A stretch of 64,000 bases of DNA from Polaribacter glomeratus (GTDB lineage Bacteria > Bacteroidota > Bacteroidia > Flavobacteriales > Flavobacteriaceae), in NCBI RefSeq assembly GCF_002954665.1, contig NZ_MSCM01000002.1, forward strand, positions 530,767-594,766. Direction: 5' to 3'. Positions 26,789 to 34,786 of the stretch are shown here, piece after piece; positions within the stretch are counted from its first letter, which is position 1, and every line of letters starts with the position of its first letter. The notes under the pieces are model-generated. The model worked only from the letters and a program-made list of their open reading frames with translations. It did not search any database and had not been told where the DNA came from. Position numbers and translations under genes: made by a program.

Positions 26789-26850
26789 AATGTGTCCAGA
26801 ATTTCGCAAATGTGTCCAGAATTTCTCGTTTTCATGAAATTCTGGACACC
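26789..26850 (+). promoter_or_regulatory. Compound operator, copy 3
   Basis: Direct half-sites at 26789-26804 and 26809-26824 and a perfect inverted half-site GAAATTCTGGACACC at 26836-26850. The second direct and the inverted half-site together form a 14-bp inverted repeat (GTGTCCAGAATTTC). The edge is 52 bases before the ATG at 26903, the first gene of the tandem array. Confidence 0.82.
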
Positions 26851-26902
26851 TAAAATTATAATTTAAAATACTTTTACATAATAACCCAAAAACCCATAAC
26901 TT

Positions 26903-27496
26903 ATGAAACCAATACTTTTAAAAACAGCGCTATTACTTTTTGTTATTACATTTTTAAATTGTGAAAACAACGACCCACAAGACCAATTACCACCAATTAC
27001 TCAAACTGGTGCAAATACATTTGGGGCTATTGTAGATGGTAGGGTATTTGTGCCTGCAGATTCTCCTTCAGGTATTCCTGGTACAAACAATTTTAAAGGA
27101 CTCCAATCTTTTGTAGGTAATAATTTTATTAATAGTTCTGGTAATGATAAATGGACTGTTTTAGTTGGTAATTTTGAAATAAATCCAAGCATATACTTAT
27201 TTATTTATATACCATCTTTATTAAATATAAATATTAATCAAACAATTGGTAAAAGTGATGGTTTTGAAAATTCAGATTTACCAAATCCACATATCTATTG
27301 CCACATAAATGGTAATAATAACACTTATCTATCATATGAAAATTCAGGTTTATTAGAATTTTCTAGAATAGATATTAATAAAGGGGTTTATTCAGGCACT
27401 TTCAATGTTACACTTAAAAATAAAAATAATGAAAATGATTTAATTGAAATTACAAATGGACGATTTGACATCAATCTAAATACAGTAAATAAATAA
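26903..27496 (+). CDS. DUF6252-like lipoprotein, array copy 1
   Basis: A 197-residue lipoprotein (signal peptide ending VITFLNC, then ENNDPQDQLPPITQTGANTF). The conserved head contains GANTFGAIVDGRVFVP and the conserved tail GTFNVTLKNKNNENDLIEIT and TNGRFDINLNTVNK. The middle 110 residues differ between array copies. It resembles the DUF6252 family as I remember it; function unknown. Likely outer-membrane lipid-anchored. First gene of the tandem array, behind operator copy 3, and followed by a hairpin (27500-27522). Confidence 0.75.
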   Translation: MKPILLKTALLLFVITFLNCENNDPQDQLPPITQTGANTFGAIVDGRVFVPADSPSGIPGTNNFKGLQSFVGNNFINSSGNDKWTVLVGNFEINPSIYLFIYIPSLLNININQTIGKSDGFENSDLPNPHIYCHINGNNNTYLSYENSGLLEFSRIDINKGVYSGTFNVTLKNKNNENDLIEITNGRFDINLNTVNK

Positions 27497-27499
27497 AAA

Positions 27500-27522
27500 A
27501 GCAGTTGCTACCAACAACTGCT
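27500..27522 (+). promoter_or_regulatory. Intercistronic hairpin, array unit 1
   Basis: Stem AGCAGTTG / CAACTGCT just after the lipoprotein stop and preceded by an A-run. It lacks a T-run downstream, so it is more likely a message-end stabiliser or weak attenuator than a full terminator. Confidence 0.6.
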
Positions 27523-27580
27523 CAATAAAATAGTTAAACATAACAAACACAAAATTATTAACATTTAACAACTCAAAATT

Positions 27581-27856
27581 ATGAAAAAATTTACATTTTG
27601 TATCCTTTTAATGATACTATCACTACAACTACAAGCACAAATTACCAATGGTACTTTTACAGAAGAAATAGACGAGCGCATTAAAAACCTAAGCAAGAGT
27701 ACAATAACCACTAATATTTTAATAAACAGAATATTTTCTTTTGCTAAAATTAATGAGTTTAACCAAGGTGTACAAATAGATACTTCTTCTTATACCCATT
27801 TTACACAAGCTTGGGACGAATTATACAGAGCTTCTTACACTAAAAACACCTCTTAA
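27581..27856 (+). CDS. 91-aa secreted protein, truncated lipase N-domain, unit 1
   Basis: Signal peptide (FCILLMILSLQLQAQ) followed by 71 residues nearly identical to the N-terminus of the 922-residue lipase at 30591 (TEEIDERIKNLSKSTITTNI, then FNQGVQIDTSSYTHFTQAWD). The frame diverges from the full gene after Y-T-K-N and ends in KNTS-stop. The same 91-residue length and ending recur in units 2 and 3. It could be a duplication remnant or a secreted partner of the lipase; the intact frame in all three copies favours function. Confidence 0.6.
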   Translation: MKKFTFCILLMILSLQLQAQITNGTFTEEIDERIKNLSKSTITTNILINRIFSFAKINEFNQGVQIDTSSYTHFTQAWDELYRASYTKNTS

Positions 27857-27925
27857 TCATTAAAACTAATATTATAAAAAAACAATTACACAATTAAACA
27901 AAATAACACTTAAACAATTTTTATT

Positions 27926-28458
27926 ATGAAAACAACATTTTTAAAAACAACACTTTTACTTTTCGTAATAACCTTTTTTAATTGCGAAAACAACGACCCA
28001 CAAGACCAATTACCACCAATTACACAAACTGGTGCAAATACCTTTGGTGCTATTGTAAATGGTAAAGTGTTTATACCGAAAGATAAAACAGGGTATTCTC
28101 CTCCTGGTGGAGGTACACCAAGAGGTTTAGAAATTCGTGGTAATAGTAGAACATTTGTTATAGAAGCAAATAATTATAAGAATATATATATATACCACAA
28201 GATTTACCTAATGAGGAAACGTATAATTTTCAGAATAGTACAGGTGTTGAATATAGCTTAAATGAACCTGATTTTGCGCACATATATGCCATTGTTAATG
28301 GTATTAAATATTTAAGTTTTCAAAATTCTGGTTCAATTTCTTTTTCTAAAATTTCTTTTAAGGATGGGATTTACGCAGGTACTTTTAATGCAAAATTAAA
28401 AAATAAGGACAATGAAACAGAAATAATAGAAATTACTGATGGTAGATTTGATATATAA
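27926..28458 (+). pseudogene. DUF6252-like lipoprotein, array copy 2, frameshifted in a TA repeat
   Basis: The head is intact (lipobox FFNCEN, GANTFGAIVNGKVFIPKD). The frame is lost in a (TA)6 tract at 28183-28194, giving a 111-residue product. The rest of the gene follows in another frame (LPNEETYNFQNSTGVEYSLN, FSKISFKDGIYAGTFNAKLK, then ITDGRFDI-stop at 28458). Loss of one TA unit would restore the full frame of about 177 residues. It may be switchable by slipped-strand mispairing, or simply broken. Confidence 0.75.
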
Positions 28459-28467
28459 ATTTAAAAA

Positions 28468-28490
28468 AGTAGTTGCTACCAACAACTGCT
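28468..28490 (+). promoter_or_regulatory. Intercistronic hairpin, array unit 2
   Basis: Stem AGTAGTTG / CAACTGCT (one G-U pair), at the same place after the lipoprotein stop as in unit 1. Confidence 0.55.
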
Positions 28491-28570
28491 TAACAAAAAG
28501 TTAAACATAACAAACACAAAATTTACAAGCGCTGAAATTATTTCAGTGTCTAACTTAACATTTCAAAATT

Positions 28571-28846
28571 ATGAAAAAAATTATAACTGGCATTCTACTA
28601 CTCTTTTTTGCAATACAATTTCAAGCTCAAACTACTTTAGAAAAGTACACAACAGCAGTAGATACTAAATTACAAAATATAGATAAAAGCTCCATTACTT
28701 CTAATATATTGTTAGATAGAGTTATCTCTGTTTCAAGTATTGTAGAGTTTAACCAAGGTGTAAGGCAAGATACTACCTCTTTTACGCATTTTAAACAAGT
28801 GTGGTATGAGTTAAACAGAGCATTTTACACTAAAAACACCTCTTAA
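28571..28846 (+). CDS. 91-aa secreted protein, truncated lipase N-domain, unit 2 (diverged)
   Basis: Same length, signal peptide type (ILLLFFAIQFQAQ) and end (FYTKNTS) as units 1 and 3, but only about half of the residues between are identical (KYTTAVDTKLQNIDKSSITS, VEFNQGVRQDTTSFTHFKQV). Divergence without loss of frame or length argues that the short form is a real, selected protein. The 91-residue helical, polar mature part has no catalytic motif. Confidence 0.65.
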   Translation: MKKIITGILLLFFAIQFQAQTTLEKYTTAVDTKLQNIDKSSITSNILLDRVISVSSIVEFNQGVRQDTTSFTHFKQVWYELNRAFYTKNTS

Positions 28847-28915
28847 TCATTAAAACTAATATTACAAAAAAACAATTACACAATTAAACAAAATAACACT
28901 TAAACAATTTTTATT

Positions 28916-29503
28916 ATGAAAACAAAACTTTTAAAAACAACACTTTTACTTTTTGCTCTTACATTTTTTAATTGCGAAAACAACGACCCAGAAGACCAAC
29001 TAACACCAATAACACAAACTGGCGCAAATACCTTTAGTTGTATTATAAATGGGGAAATTTTGATACCAAAAGATGCAAGAGGAAATTTAGGAGGACCTGG
29101 AGGACCTCGAAAAGGATTAAGTGTCTATTATTTTCAAAATAAAAACTTTGAAATAGATGCTGGAAACTTTAGAGATACTGGAGGTGATAATATATATATA
29201 AATATAAATAATTTAAATTCTATTGGGACTTATAATTTTGGTTTAAGTTCCTCTCAACCTGCATCCACATTTAAACCTGATTACCCTCATTGTTGGGTAG
29301 GGATTTCTGATAAATTAGATAATGAAAAAAGATATTTATCCGACACTAATTCAGGTACTATAACTATAACAAGATTAGATAATGATAACAAGATAATATC
29401 AGGAAAATTTGAATTAACTGTTTTTAACAGCAATGACTCTAACGAAATTATAAGAATTACCGAAGGTAGATTCGATATTAATCTAAATACTGTAAATAAA
29501 TAA
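28916..29503 (+). CDS. DUF6252-like lipoprotein, array copy 3
   Basis: A 195-residue lipoprotein (signal peptide ending LTFFNC; head ITQTGANTFSCIINGEILIP; tail ITEGRFDINLNTVNK). The middle has a Gly/Pro-rich stretch (NLGGPGGPRKGL) and is the most diverged of the array. A short TATATATATA tract occurs near 29191-29200, at a similar place to the frameshift tract of copy 2, but the frame is intact here. Followed by a hairpin of unrelated sequence (29506-29525). Confidence 0.75.
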   Translation: MKTKLLKTTLLLFALTFFNCENNDPEDQLTPITQTGANTFSCIINGEILIPKDARGNLGGPGGPRKGLSVYYFQNKNFEIDAGNFRDTGGDNIYININNLNSIGTYNFGLSSSQPASTFKPDYPHCWVGISDKLDNEKRYLSDTNSGTITITRLDNDNKIISGKFELTVFNSNDSNEIIRITEGRFDINLNTVNK

Positions 29504-29505
29504 GA

Positions 29506-29525
29506 ACGGCTACGTCAACAGCCGT
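29506..29525 (+). promoter_or_regulatory. Intercistronic hairpin, array unit 3 (replaced sequence)
   Basis: Stem ACGGCT / AGCCGT with an eight-base loop. The position is that of the AGCAGTTG hairpins in the other units but the sequence is different, so structure is kept while sequence is not. Confidence 0.55.
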
Positions 29526-29578
29526 GAAATATTAAAAACAACAAACTCAAATTTATTAACATTTAACAAATTAAAATT

Positions 29579-29854
29579 ATGAAAAAAATTACATTTTGTA
29601 TCCTTTTAATGATACTATCATTACAGCTACAAGCGCAAATTACCAATGGTACTTATACAGAAGAAATAGACGAACGTATTAAAAACCTAAACAAGAGAAC
29701 TATAACCTCAAATATTTTAATAAACAGAGTCTTTTCTTTTGCTAAAATTAACGAGTTTAACCAAGGTGTACAAATAGATACTTCTTCTTATACCCATTTT
29801 ACCCAAGCTTGGGACGAATTATACAGAGCATTTTACACTAAAAACACCTCTTAA
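29579..29854 (+). CDS. 91-aa secreted protein, truncated lipase N-domain, unit 3
   Basis: Nearly identical to unit 1 and to the first 83 residues of the lipase at 30591 (signal peptide FCILLMILSLQLQAQ; TYTEEIDERIKNLNKRTITS). It ends FYTKNTS-stop as in the other units and is followed by the common spacer leading to lipoprotein copy 4. Confidence 0.6.
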   Translation: MKKITFCILLMILSLQLQAQITNGTYTEEIDERIKNLNKRTITSNILINRVFSFAKINEFNQGVQIDTSSYTHFTQAWDELYRAFYTKNTS

Positions 29855-29923
29855 TCATTAAAACTAATATTACAAAAAAAAAATTACACAATTAAACAAA
29901 ATAACACTTAAACAATTTTTATT

Positions 29924-30514
29924 ATGAAAACAACATTCTTAAAAACAACACTTTTACTTTTTGCAATAACCTTTTTTAATTGCGAAAACAACGACCCACA
30001 AGACCAATTACCACCAATTACACAAACTGGCGCAAATACATTTGGTGCTATTGTGAATGGTAGGGTATTTGTACCTAAAGATTCTTTTAACTTTACACCT
30101 GGAGGTGGTACAAATAATCTTGAAGTAAACATTGGTGAAAATTTTATTAAAAATAAAGGTGATGATAAATGGCTTATCAAAACATATAATGCTAAAGATA
30201 CTCCAAGTACATATATCTTTTTATATCTACCTACACTCAAAAATAATAAAACTAAACATACAATAGATGAAAGCGACGGGAGTGGTAGATCTAACTTATC
30301 AAATGCTCATATATATTGTCTAATTGATAAATCAAATCGTCAGTATAGGTCATTTTATAATTCTGGTAATTTAGAATTTACTCGTTTAGATATAACAAAT
30401 AGTATTTATTCAGGAACTTTTAGCGTAAAACTAAAAAACAAAGATGATGAAAATGATATAATTGAAATTACAAATGGACGATTTGACATCAATCTAAATA
30501 CAGTAAATAAATAA
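29924..30514 (+). CDS. DUF6252-like lipoprotein, array copy 4
   Basis: A 196-residue lipoprotein (lipobox FFNC, head GANTFGAIVNGRVFVPKD, tail GTFSVKLKNKDDENDIIEIT then NGRFDINLNTVNK). Closest to copy 1 in its middle (shared DDKW, YIFLYLPTLK, DESDGSGRSNLSNAHIYC). It directly precedes the full-length lipase gene, 76 bases away with an intervening hairpin, and is the natural candidate for a partner of that enzyme. Confidence 0.75.
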   Translation: MKTTFLKTTLLLFAITFFNCENNDPQDQLPPITQTGANTFGAIVNGRVFVPKDSFNFTPGGGTNNLEVNIGENFIKNKGDDKWLIKTYNAKDTPSTYIFLYLPTLKNNKTKHTIDESDGSGRSNLSNAHIYCLIDKSNRQYRSFYNSGNLEFTRLDITNSIYSGTFSVKLKNKDDENDIIEITNGRFDINLNTVNK

Positions 30515-30516
30515 AA

Positions 30517-30539
30517 AGCAGTTGCTACCAACAACTGCT
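30517..30539 (+). promoter_or_regulatory. Intercistronic hairpin, array unit 4
   Basis: Stem AGCAGTTG / CAACTGCT between lipoprotein copy 4 and the lipase gene, identical to the unit 1 hairpin. Confidence 0.6.
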
Positions 30540-30590
30540 CATAATAATTAAATACTAACACAAATAATTAACATTTAACAATTCAAAATT

Positions 30591-33359
30591 ATGAAAAAAA
30601 TTACATTATGTATGCTGTTAATGATACTATCATTACAACTACAAGCACAAATTACCAATGGTACTTATACAGAAGAAATAGACGAGCGAATTAAAAACCT
30701 AAACAAGAGTACAATAACCTCTAATATTTTAATAAACAGAGTCTTTTCTTTCGCTAAAATTAATGATTTTAACCAAGGTGTACAAATAGATACTTCTTCC
30801 TACACCCATTTTACACAAGCTTGGGACGAATTATACAGAGCATCTTATATTAAAAACATAATTAAAGAAAATGAACTTGACCTAATTTTAGAAAGTAGAA
30901 AGTACCAAGCAAATGTGGTGCCTATTGGCATTATTAACACCGAGTTTCACGAATTTAATTTTGGTACCAAACTAGCAAATACCAATGTAACTTTTAATGA
31001 AACTACAGGTTTATTTGCTAACATTGCTGGTAAAAACCCGTTTATAAAAAGGCAAACTACTATTATTAGTCCATTAGTTACAAGGGTAACAGGAAATACT
31101 ATTCAATTTAAAACTGATCATTTATTTAGGTTATACAAATTGGGCAAACAGATTAAAACCTTACAATTAGTTACAAATGGCAGTATTTATAATCTTATCT
31201 CAAATTATAATTTTAATACGAGTACTTTTTCTACTATATACTCCTCTTCTGGTATAAAAACCTTACGTTTTAACATTACGTATGCAGACAATACTACAAA
31301 AACAACATACGCAAATGTGTATGTAAATATGATTGCAACTACTTTAGCAAAAAATAGCACAAACACATCTGAATTATTGCCTATTGAAGCAGATGATGAT
31401 TTGGCATTTAAAGGCTATGAACTTGGAGACCAATTAGAAAAAGGAAAAAATGAATATAGAATTTATTATAGTGATGCCTCTAAAACCATAGACAAACCTT
31501 TATATATTATTGATGGTTATGATCCAGGTGATACAAGAAAAATAGAACGAGAAGATGATGGACACGATGTAAGTAAAGAAAGTATTTTAGAATTGATGAG
31601 TTACGACCACGATAAAGACTCTATTACTCCAAAAAAAGATATGATTAAAGAATTAAACCTTTTGGGTTATGATATAATTGTAGTAAACCACACTAGAGAT
31701 TCTATTGGTAGTTATACTGTAAACATACCACTTTACAGCTTAAACTTTACCAGAACAATTTATAGAGATGCCGGTAGTGATTATATAGAAAGAAATGCCT
31801 TTACATTTATTAGTTTAATGCGTCATATAAAAAGCATACAACAAGGTAATGAAGAAGCTGTTGTAATTGGCCCAAGTATGGGTGGTTTAATTTCTAGATA
31901 TGCTTTGGCATATATGGAGAAAAAATTAGCAGAAACTGGAGATAATGCTAAATGGAATCATAATACAAGGTTATGGGTAAGTTTTGATAGTCCTCATCAA
32001 GGAGCAAATATACCTATTGGTTTACAAAAAGGCATTGAGTATTTTGCAGATGAATTAGATAATAAAGGAGGTCAAAAATTTATAGACGACCAATTAAGCA
32101 GACCTGCAACAAAACAGATGTTGGTAAATCATTATACAAATAATAGCAATTTGCCAGTTGGTGCTCCAAACTTTAGAAATCGCTTTCAAAATGATTTAGA
32201 CAATTTAGGAATGCCACAAAATTTGAGAAAAGTAGCATTACTTAATGGCAGTATGTCTGGAGTACTGAATGGAATTTCTGAAGCACAATATCTTCAAATT
32301 AATACAAGAATACCAATATTTGGTTCTAGTTCTCCTATTATACAAAATAAATTTTATCACAACACAAATAAAAAAAATGGAAGTCAAAATTATTTAACTT
32401 TTAATGCTGGTGGTTTTTATTTAAATTTTTTGTTTTTTAAAATTTATATAATAGCACAATCTAAAAAATATTCTACTCCCAGCAGTAAAGGTAGCTATGA
32501 TATTGCACCTGGAGGTTACTTTAATGCACAATCAGAATTGGCCAATGAAGCACAGGGTTCTTCCTTTTTTACAATTTTTGGTTGGAATTATTGGAGAACA
32601 TTAACAACTACTGCTTATGTTTTAGACCCAACTCACAGTTTCATCCCAACAAAAAGTGCATTAGCTTACACAGGTAGTGATGTTTTAGATGAAGTTATTG
32701 GTAATAAAGATAGACATTGTACAGGTGAAACACCTTTTGATAATTATTTTGCTCCAGAACAAAATGAACCACATATTACATTAACAACAGAAAATGTAGC
32801 TTGGTTAAAAGCAGAGTTAGATGTTGATAATACAGATAAACCTTTACCCATAGTTTATGATACAAAAATGACGGGAAATATAAGTGCTGTACCTGGGCAA
32901 AACTTAACATATAGTGTCACAGATATTGGTGAGAATACAACTTATGATTGGTTTTTTGATGTTGATGGTTACACGGGTACAAATATTGGTGGATGGCGCA
33001 TTATTTCTAATAATGGCAATAAAATAGTTGCAAAAGCAGGCAGCCCTGGTCTGGCTGTGGTTGTATGTAAAATAACAAGTACAAATATGTGTTCATCATC
33101 TGTAAAATATACGTATGTTAATGTAAGTCCATCTAGTGATGGTGACGGTGACGGTCAAAGTACCTGCAATGATGCATTAAGATTTAGCTCTAATCCTATG
33201 AGGTCCAATAATTCTTTAAATAAAGTTTATATAGATTCAGACCCATGTAACGGTAATTTTGCATTAGAAAAAACTTACAAACCTGAAAAAACATACTATA
33301 ATATTTCTATTCATAATGTTTATGGAGAAATAGTATACTCAAAAAACAAAAGAGTTTAG
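30591..33359 (+). CDS. Secreted alpha/beta-hydrolase (lipase/esterase-like), C-terminus frameshifted
   Basis: A 922-residue protein. The signal peptide (MLLMILSLQLQAQ) and the first 83 residues match the 91-aa proteins. The hydrolase core (about 300-600) has PLYIIDGYDPGD, LLGYDIIVVNH and the nucleophile elbow VIGPSMGGLISRYAL (Ser429), then FDSPHQGANIP. A PKD-like domain (about 755-840) and a C-terminal segment (YNISIHNVYGEIVYS) that looks like the beginning of a T9SS type A sorting domain follow. The frame ends early at TAG 33357; one base shifted, the next codons read EFSVKTLKKG, the usual continuation of that domain. The product may therefore be mis-sorted. Substrate unknown. Confidence 0.8.
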   Translation: MKKITLCMLLMILSLQLQAQITNGTYTEEIDERIKNLNKSTITSNILINRVFSFAKINDFNQGVQIDTSSYTHFTQAWDELYRASYIKNIIKENELDLILESRKYQANVVPIGIINTEFHEFNFGTKLANTNVTFNETTGLFANIAGKNPFIKRQTTIISPLVTRVTGNTIQFKTDHLFRLYKLGKQIKTLQLVTNGSIYNLISNYNFNTSTFSTIYSSSGIKTLRFNITYADNTTKTTYANVYVNMIATTLAKNSTNTSELLPIEADDDLAFKGYELGDQLEKGKNEYRIYYSDASKTIDKPLYIIDGYDPGDTRKIEREDDGHDVSKESILELMSYDHDKDSITPKKDMIKELNLLGYDIIVVNHTRDSIGSYTVNIPLYSLNFTRTIYRDAGSDYIERNAFTFISLMRHIKSIQQGNEEAVVIGPSMGGLISRYALAYMEKKLAETGDNAKWNHNTRLWVSFDSPHQGANIPIGLQKGIEYFADELDNKGGQKFIDDQLSRPATKQMLVNHYTNNSNLPVGAPNFRNRFQNDLDNLGMPQNLRKVALLNGSMSGVLNGISEAQYLQINTRIPIFGSSSPIIQNKFYHNTNKKNGSQNYLTFNAGGFYLNFLFFKIYIIAQSKKYSTPSSKGSYDIAPGGYFNAQSELANEAQGSSFFTIFGWNYWRTLTTTAYVLDPTHSFIPTKSALAYTGSDVLDEVIGNKDRHCTGETPFDNYFAPEQNEPHITLTTENVAWLKAELDVDNTDKPLPIVYDTKMTGNISAVPGQNLTYSVTDIGENTTYDWFFDVDGYTGTNIGGWRIISNNGNKIVAKAGSPGLAVVVCKITSTNMCSSSVKYTYVNVSPSSDGDGDGQSTCNDALRFSSNPMRSNNSLNKVYIDSDPCNGNFALEKTYKPEKTYYNISIHNVYGEIVYSKNKRV

Positions 33360-34004
33360 TGTTAAAACCTTAAAAAAAGGGAGATCATGTAATCTCTGTA
33401 ACAATGTTTACCTGTTCCGAGACAAAAAATTTTAATACAAATGGTTATTATCCAATTTCTAACCATCTAATTATTCAAGTTAGCTTTACATACAAAGATG
33501 ATTATGTAACAAAAGATTATAAATCTAAAGAATATGCTGTAAATATTGCTTTGGATTCTACCAATAACTCACAAGATAAAAAATTCTATTTAGAAAGTTT
33601 TTTTGGCTTTAGTGCTTGTAAATTAAAAAATACTAGTATTAAAGAAATGAATAGTTATGCCAACTTTAGATAGGATAAATTTTTTTCGTAACTAAGCTTT
33701 AATACTAAATTTGATATTAATAATGCATTAAACAGAAACTACTTTTCGTAACATTCTCCTGTAAGATTAGAGTACATACTTTACAGTAAAATTACACTTA
33801 ATAACTTTAGAGATGATTCTAGAAATGATAGCTTAGAATATCTATCATAAAACCCAAATCTATGGGTTATTAGTATAGATAAAAATGTAAGTTATGATTT
33901 AAAAAGTGTAACTTTTAATGTTTTTTGGCTCTTATCATGCCCCAACAAATGCTGTTTCTGCTTTTACAATCGGGGACACCTATATGGGTTTGGAAATTAA
34001 TTAG
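33360..34004 (+). pseudogene. Decayed coding region after the lipase (several in-frame stops)
   Basis: After a short T9SS-like piece in another frame, one frame runs from about 33377 (KKGDHVISVTMFTCSETKNF) through the open part 33404-33673. It continues past TAG 33671 and three TAA codons (FS-stop-LSFNTKFDINN, FS-stop-HSPVRLEYILYSK, EYLS-stop-NPNLWVISIDK) to about 33925. A shift then leads to SYHAPTNAVSAFTIGDTYMG and TAG 34002. The residues between the stops look fully protein-like. I could not identify the protein. No gene remains functional here; the rest up to rnc shows nothing. Confidence 0.6.
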
Positions 34005-34045
34005 CGTAATTTTTTTAAATAAACAACAGATGTATCGGTAAAAAT

Positions 34046-34783
34046 TTACCCTACAGAAATCTGCTTTTGAAAGGCATAATACACTCTTTTAGCTGCTTGC
34101 TCTTCTGCTTTCTTTTTAGAGGTTGCTCTGCCTTTTGCAACTTGTTCGCCGTCAATACTAATTTTAACGCTAAAGTGTTTTATTGTCTCATTACCTGAGT
34201 CTTCGTAGGTATCAAAATTGTACTTCTTTTTTTGTTTTTGGCACCACTCTATAATTAAACCTTTGTAGCTTGTAATTTTACCTTCTAGTTTTGCAATATC
34301 AACATAAGGCACAATTACATTTTGATAAATAAATTTCTGACAAGAATTATAGCCTTTATCTAAATAAATAGCACCAATTAAAGCTTCAAAAATATTACCA
34401 TGAATATTATCGCCCACATTTGCTTGGTCTATATTACTTTTTACAAAACGGATTAAGTTTAAATCTTTTCCTAACTCGTTTAAATGCTCTCTGCTTACAA
34501 TTTTAGAACGCATTTGCGTAAGATATCCTTCTGAACCCGTAGGAACTTTCTTATATAAATAAGCAGCTATTACAGAGCCTAAAATAGAATCTCCTAAAAA
34601 CTCTAAACGTTCGTAATTTATAGGATTTCCTTTACTATCTATAATTTGAATAGATCTGTGAGTAAATGCTTTTTTATACCTATTGATGTTTCTTGGAGAA
34701 AAACTGATTACTTTTTTTAATTCGTTATATAATTCTTGATCTTCTTGAGAACGAGATGTAACTATTTTACGAATAAAATTCAT
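34046..34783 (-). CDS. rnc: Ribonuclease III
   Basis: A 245-residue double-stranded RNA endonuclease. The catalytic signature ERLEFLGDSILGSVIAAYLY (about 59-78) and the second acidic site NIFEALIGAIYLD (about 129-141) are present. The C-terminal dsRNA-binding domain ends AKGRATSKKKAEEQAAKRVY. It processes rRNA precursors. The gene is last in acpP-fabF-rnc, the conserved flavobacterial order, three bases after fabF. Confidence 0.96.
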   Translation of the reverse strand: MNFIRKIVTSRSQEDQELYNELKKVISFSPRNINRYKKAFTHRSIQIIDSKGNPINYERLEFLGDSILGSVIAAYLYKKVPTGSEGYLTQMRSKIVSREHLNELGKDLNLIRFVKSNIDQANVGDNIHGNIFEALIGAIYLDKGYNSCQKFIYQNVIVPYVDIAKLEGKITSYKGLIIEWCQKQKKKYNFDTYEDSGNETIKHFSVKISIDGEQVAKGRATSKKKAEEQAAKRVYYAFQKQISVG

Positions 34784-34786
34784 AAA

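Larger units (their letters stand above)
26631..26866 (+). repeat. Intergenic repeat block, copy 2
   Basis: Second copy of the terminator-spacer-operator block (see 25171-25430). The mini-frame here begins at ATG 26665 and reads MKNQIINIPVHPKKV. Confidence 0.8.
26903..30860 (+). repeat. Tandem array of about 1-kb lipoprotein + lipase-N-domain units
   Basis: Four units with gene-to-gene periods of 1023, 990 and 1008 (lipoproteins) and 990, 1008 and 1012 (second genes). Each unit is lipoprotein, hairpin, 91-codon secreted protein. Units are joined by a near-identical 75-base spacer (for example 27856-27925) that begins AACACCTCTTAATCATTAAA and leads to the next lipoprotein ATG. In the last unit the 91-codon gene is replaced by the full 922-codon lipase gene. 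Termini of the lipoproteins are nearly identical and their middles strongly diverged. Confidence 0.92.

Noticed and set aside
33404..33673. Separate 89-residue gene after the lipase
   Set aside because: The same frame is coding-like before the ATG and after the TAG, so it is an open window within a longer decayed frame.
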